Source: [Clostridium] innocuum (GTDB taxonomy: Bacteria; Bacillota_I; Bacilli_A; Erysipelotrichales; Erysipelotrichaceae). Taken from it: 64,000 nucleotides of DNA. The DNA is taken from positions 4,588,001 through 4,652,000 of the forward strand of contig CP048838.1 in the NCBI GenBank assembly GCA_012317185.1, written 5' to 3'. Shown here piece after piece: positions 63,281 to 64,000 of the stretch (position 1 is its first letter; each line of letters starts with the position of its first letter). The position numbers and the translations under genes are program-made. The notes under the pieces were generated by a model. It ran no database searches. It was given only the letters and a program-made list of their open reading frames with translations, and had not been told where the DNA came from.

Positions 63281-64000
63281 TTAGGCTCCTACACTCAGCA
63301 GTCCCAGCAGGGATGCCGCAATACCGATGACGAAGATAACTGCGATAATCAAGGTTGGATTCATTTTCTTCTTTACCATCCACCATACAAACAATGCTAT
63401 GACAAGAGGGATGGCCCCCGGCAGCAGCTGGTTGAAGATATCCTGTACGACAATTTTTACCTCACCCACTTTGAATTTCGCCGGGCAGATAACATTGATT
63501 CTGGAATATGCCATGTTACCGACAACCGTAAGACCGATGATAGAGAATGCCTCTGTAATCTTATTCAGCGTACCGCTTTGCAGAAGCTTGAAAATTGCCT
63601 GTTTCCCCTGTTTGTAGCCCAGCATGAAGCAGGTGTAGCCACAGCCGATCATCAGCACCTTATAAACGATTTCAAACAGGATCGGTCCTGCGAAATTTCC
63701 ATCCAGTGCCAGACTACAGCAGATACCGGCCAAAATCGGATATACAACCGCCTGTGATACCGTATCACCGATACCGGCCATCGGTCCCATCAGACCGGTA
63801 CGCAGCGCATTGATGTCTTCACCGCTGATATCCGCACCGTTTGCCTTCTGTTCCTCCATAGATACGGTAATACCGTGAATAACCGTACCAATCCAGGATG
63901 GCTCAGTATTGAAGAATTCCATATAGGTTTTCAGAGCTTCCACCTGTTCTTCCTTTGTATCATACAGCTTCTTCACCACAGTAATCATCATATTTGTATT
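63281..64000 (-). CDS. PTS EIID, mannose family (partial)
   Basis: The frame continues past base 64000, so the N-terminus is missing. About 239 residues show the EIID hallmark ALRTGLMGPMAGIGDTVSQ and three C-terminal helices ending IAASLLGLLSVGA. The matching EIIC is presumably just beyond the right edge. Confidence 0.9.
   Translation of the reverse strand, partial: NTNMMITVVKKLYDTKEEQVEALKTYMEFFNTEPSWIGTVIHGITVSMEEQKANGADISGEDINALRTGLMGPMAGIGDTVSQAVVYPILAGICCSLALDGNFAGPILFEIVYKVLMIGCGYTCFMLGYKQGKQAIFKLLQSGTLNKITEAFSIIGLTVVGNMAYSRINVICPAKFKVGEVKIVVQDIFNQLLPGAIPLVIALFVWWMVKKKMNPTLIIAVIFVIGIAASLLGLLSVGA

Overview
The window looks like chromosome of a spore-forming, PTS-rich Firmicute of the Erysipelotrichia type ([Clostridium] innocuum-like). 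This assignment is inference. It rests on a YtaF-type sporulation membrane protein, three sugar PTS loci, OpuBC/BD-type osmolyte uptake, a BspA-like leucine-rich-repeat surface protein, A/G-rich ribosome binding sites, and a mid-GC backbone interrupted by clearly AT-richer inserts. No rRNA, tRNA or CRISPR array was seen.

Layout. 1-10.4 kb is backbone: an alpha/beta hydrolase cut by the window edge, an Rpn/PD-(D/E)XK protein, YtaF, a DUF3795 protein, a divergent pair (putative DNA-binding protein and HNH endonuclease), a redox operon (rhodanese lipoprotein, Rrf2 regulator, thioredoxin, thioredoxin reductase) behind an excellent promoter with a 23-bp dyad, and a permease/binding-protein fusion with its ABC ATPase. 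10.5-34.9 kb is AT-rich and acquired. Its left part (10.6-18.7 kb) holds a beta-glucoside-type PTS operon (EIIA, LicT-type antiterminator, EIIBC, MBL-fold hydrolase, HAD phosphatase, M24/creatinase-like protein) with two antiterminator sites, plus a frameshifted AbiE toxin-antitoxin pair. Its right part (18.7-34.8 kb) is an integrative mobilizable element. It carries a tyrosine integrase, excisionase, PrimPol-helicase, MobC and relaxase, with cargo of a type I restriction-modification system, a GIY-YIG/DUF4357 protein and a coiled-coil CHAT-protease candidate. Related GTACTCA-type motifs lie at 10585, 18669 and 34820. Just to the right are the 3' end of a dead tnpB and its omega-RNA-like end.

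35-46 kb is backbone again: two flavodoxins around a carboxymuconolactone decarboxylase-cupin fusion, then a minus-strand sugar/polyol locus. That locus has a class II aldolase, Zn-dehydrogenase, mannose-family PTS with a fused EIIC-EIID, EIIA, EIIB, SDR, GntR regulator and P-loop kinase, with a divergent RpiR regulator over an 18-bp palindrome. 46.5-56.4 kb is one large BspA-like gene split by a 6,411-bp Tn4451-like element (large serine recombinase, MobV relaxase, RepA, Cys-rich VLP protein, XRE regulator and two paralogous small proteins). Removing the element at its shared CTGAA restores the reading frame. The gene also has a TGA where a Trp codon is expected, just before its anchor region.

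56.7-64 kb holds a GNAT/YoaP acetyltransferase, a TIGR04076 protein and a second mannose-family PTS locus: two GatD-like dehydrogenases, an SIS isomerase, a ribulose-phosphate-3-epimerase-family enzyme, EIIA, EIIB and a partial EIID. This locus runs off the right edge.
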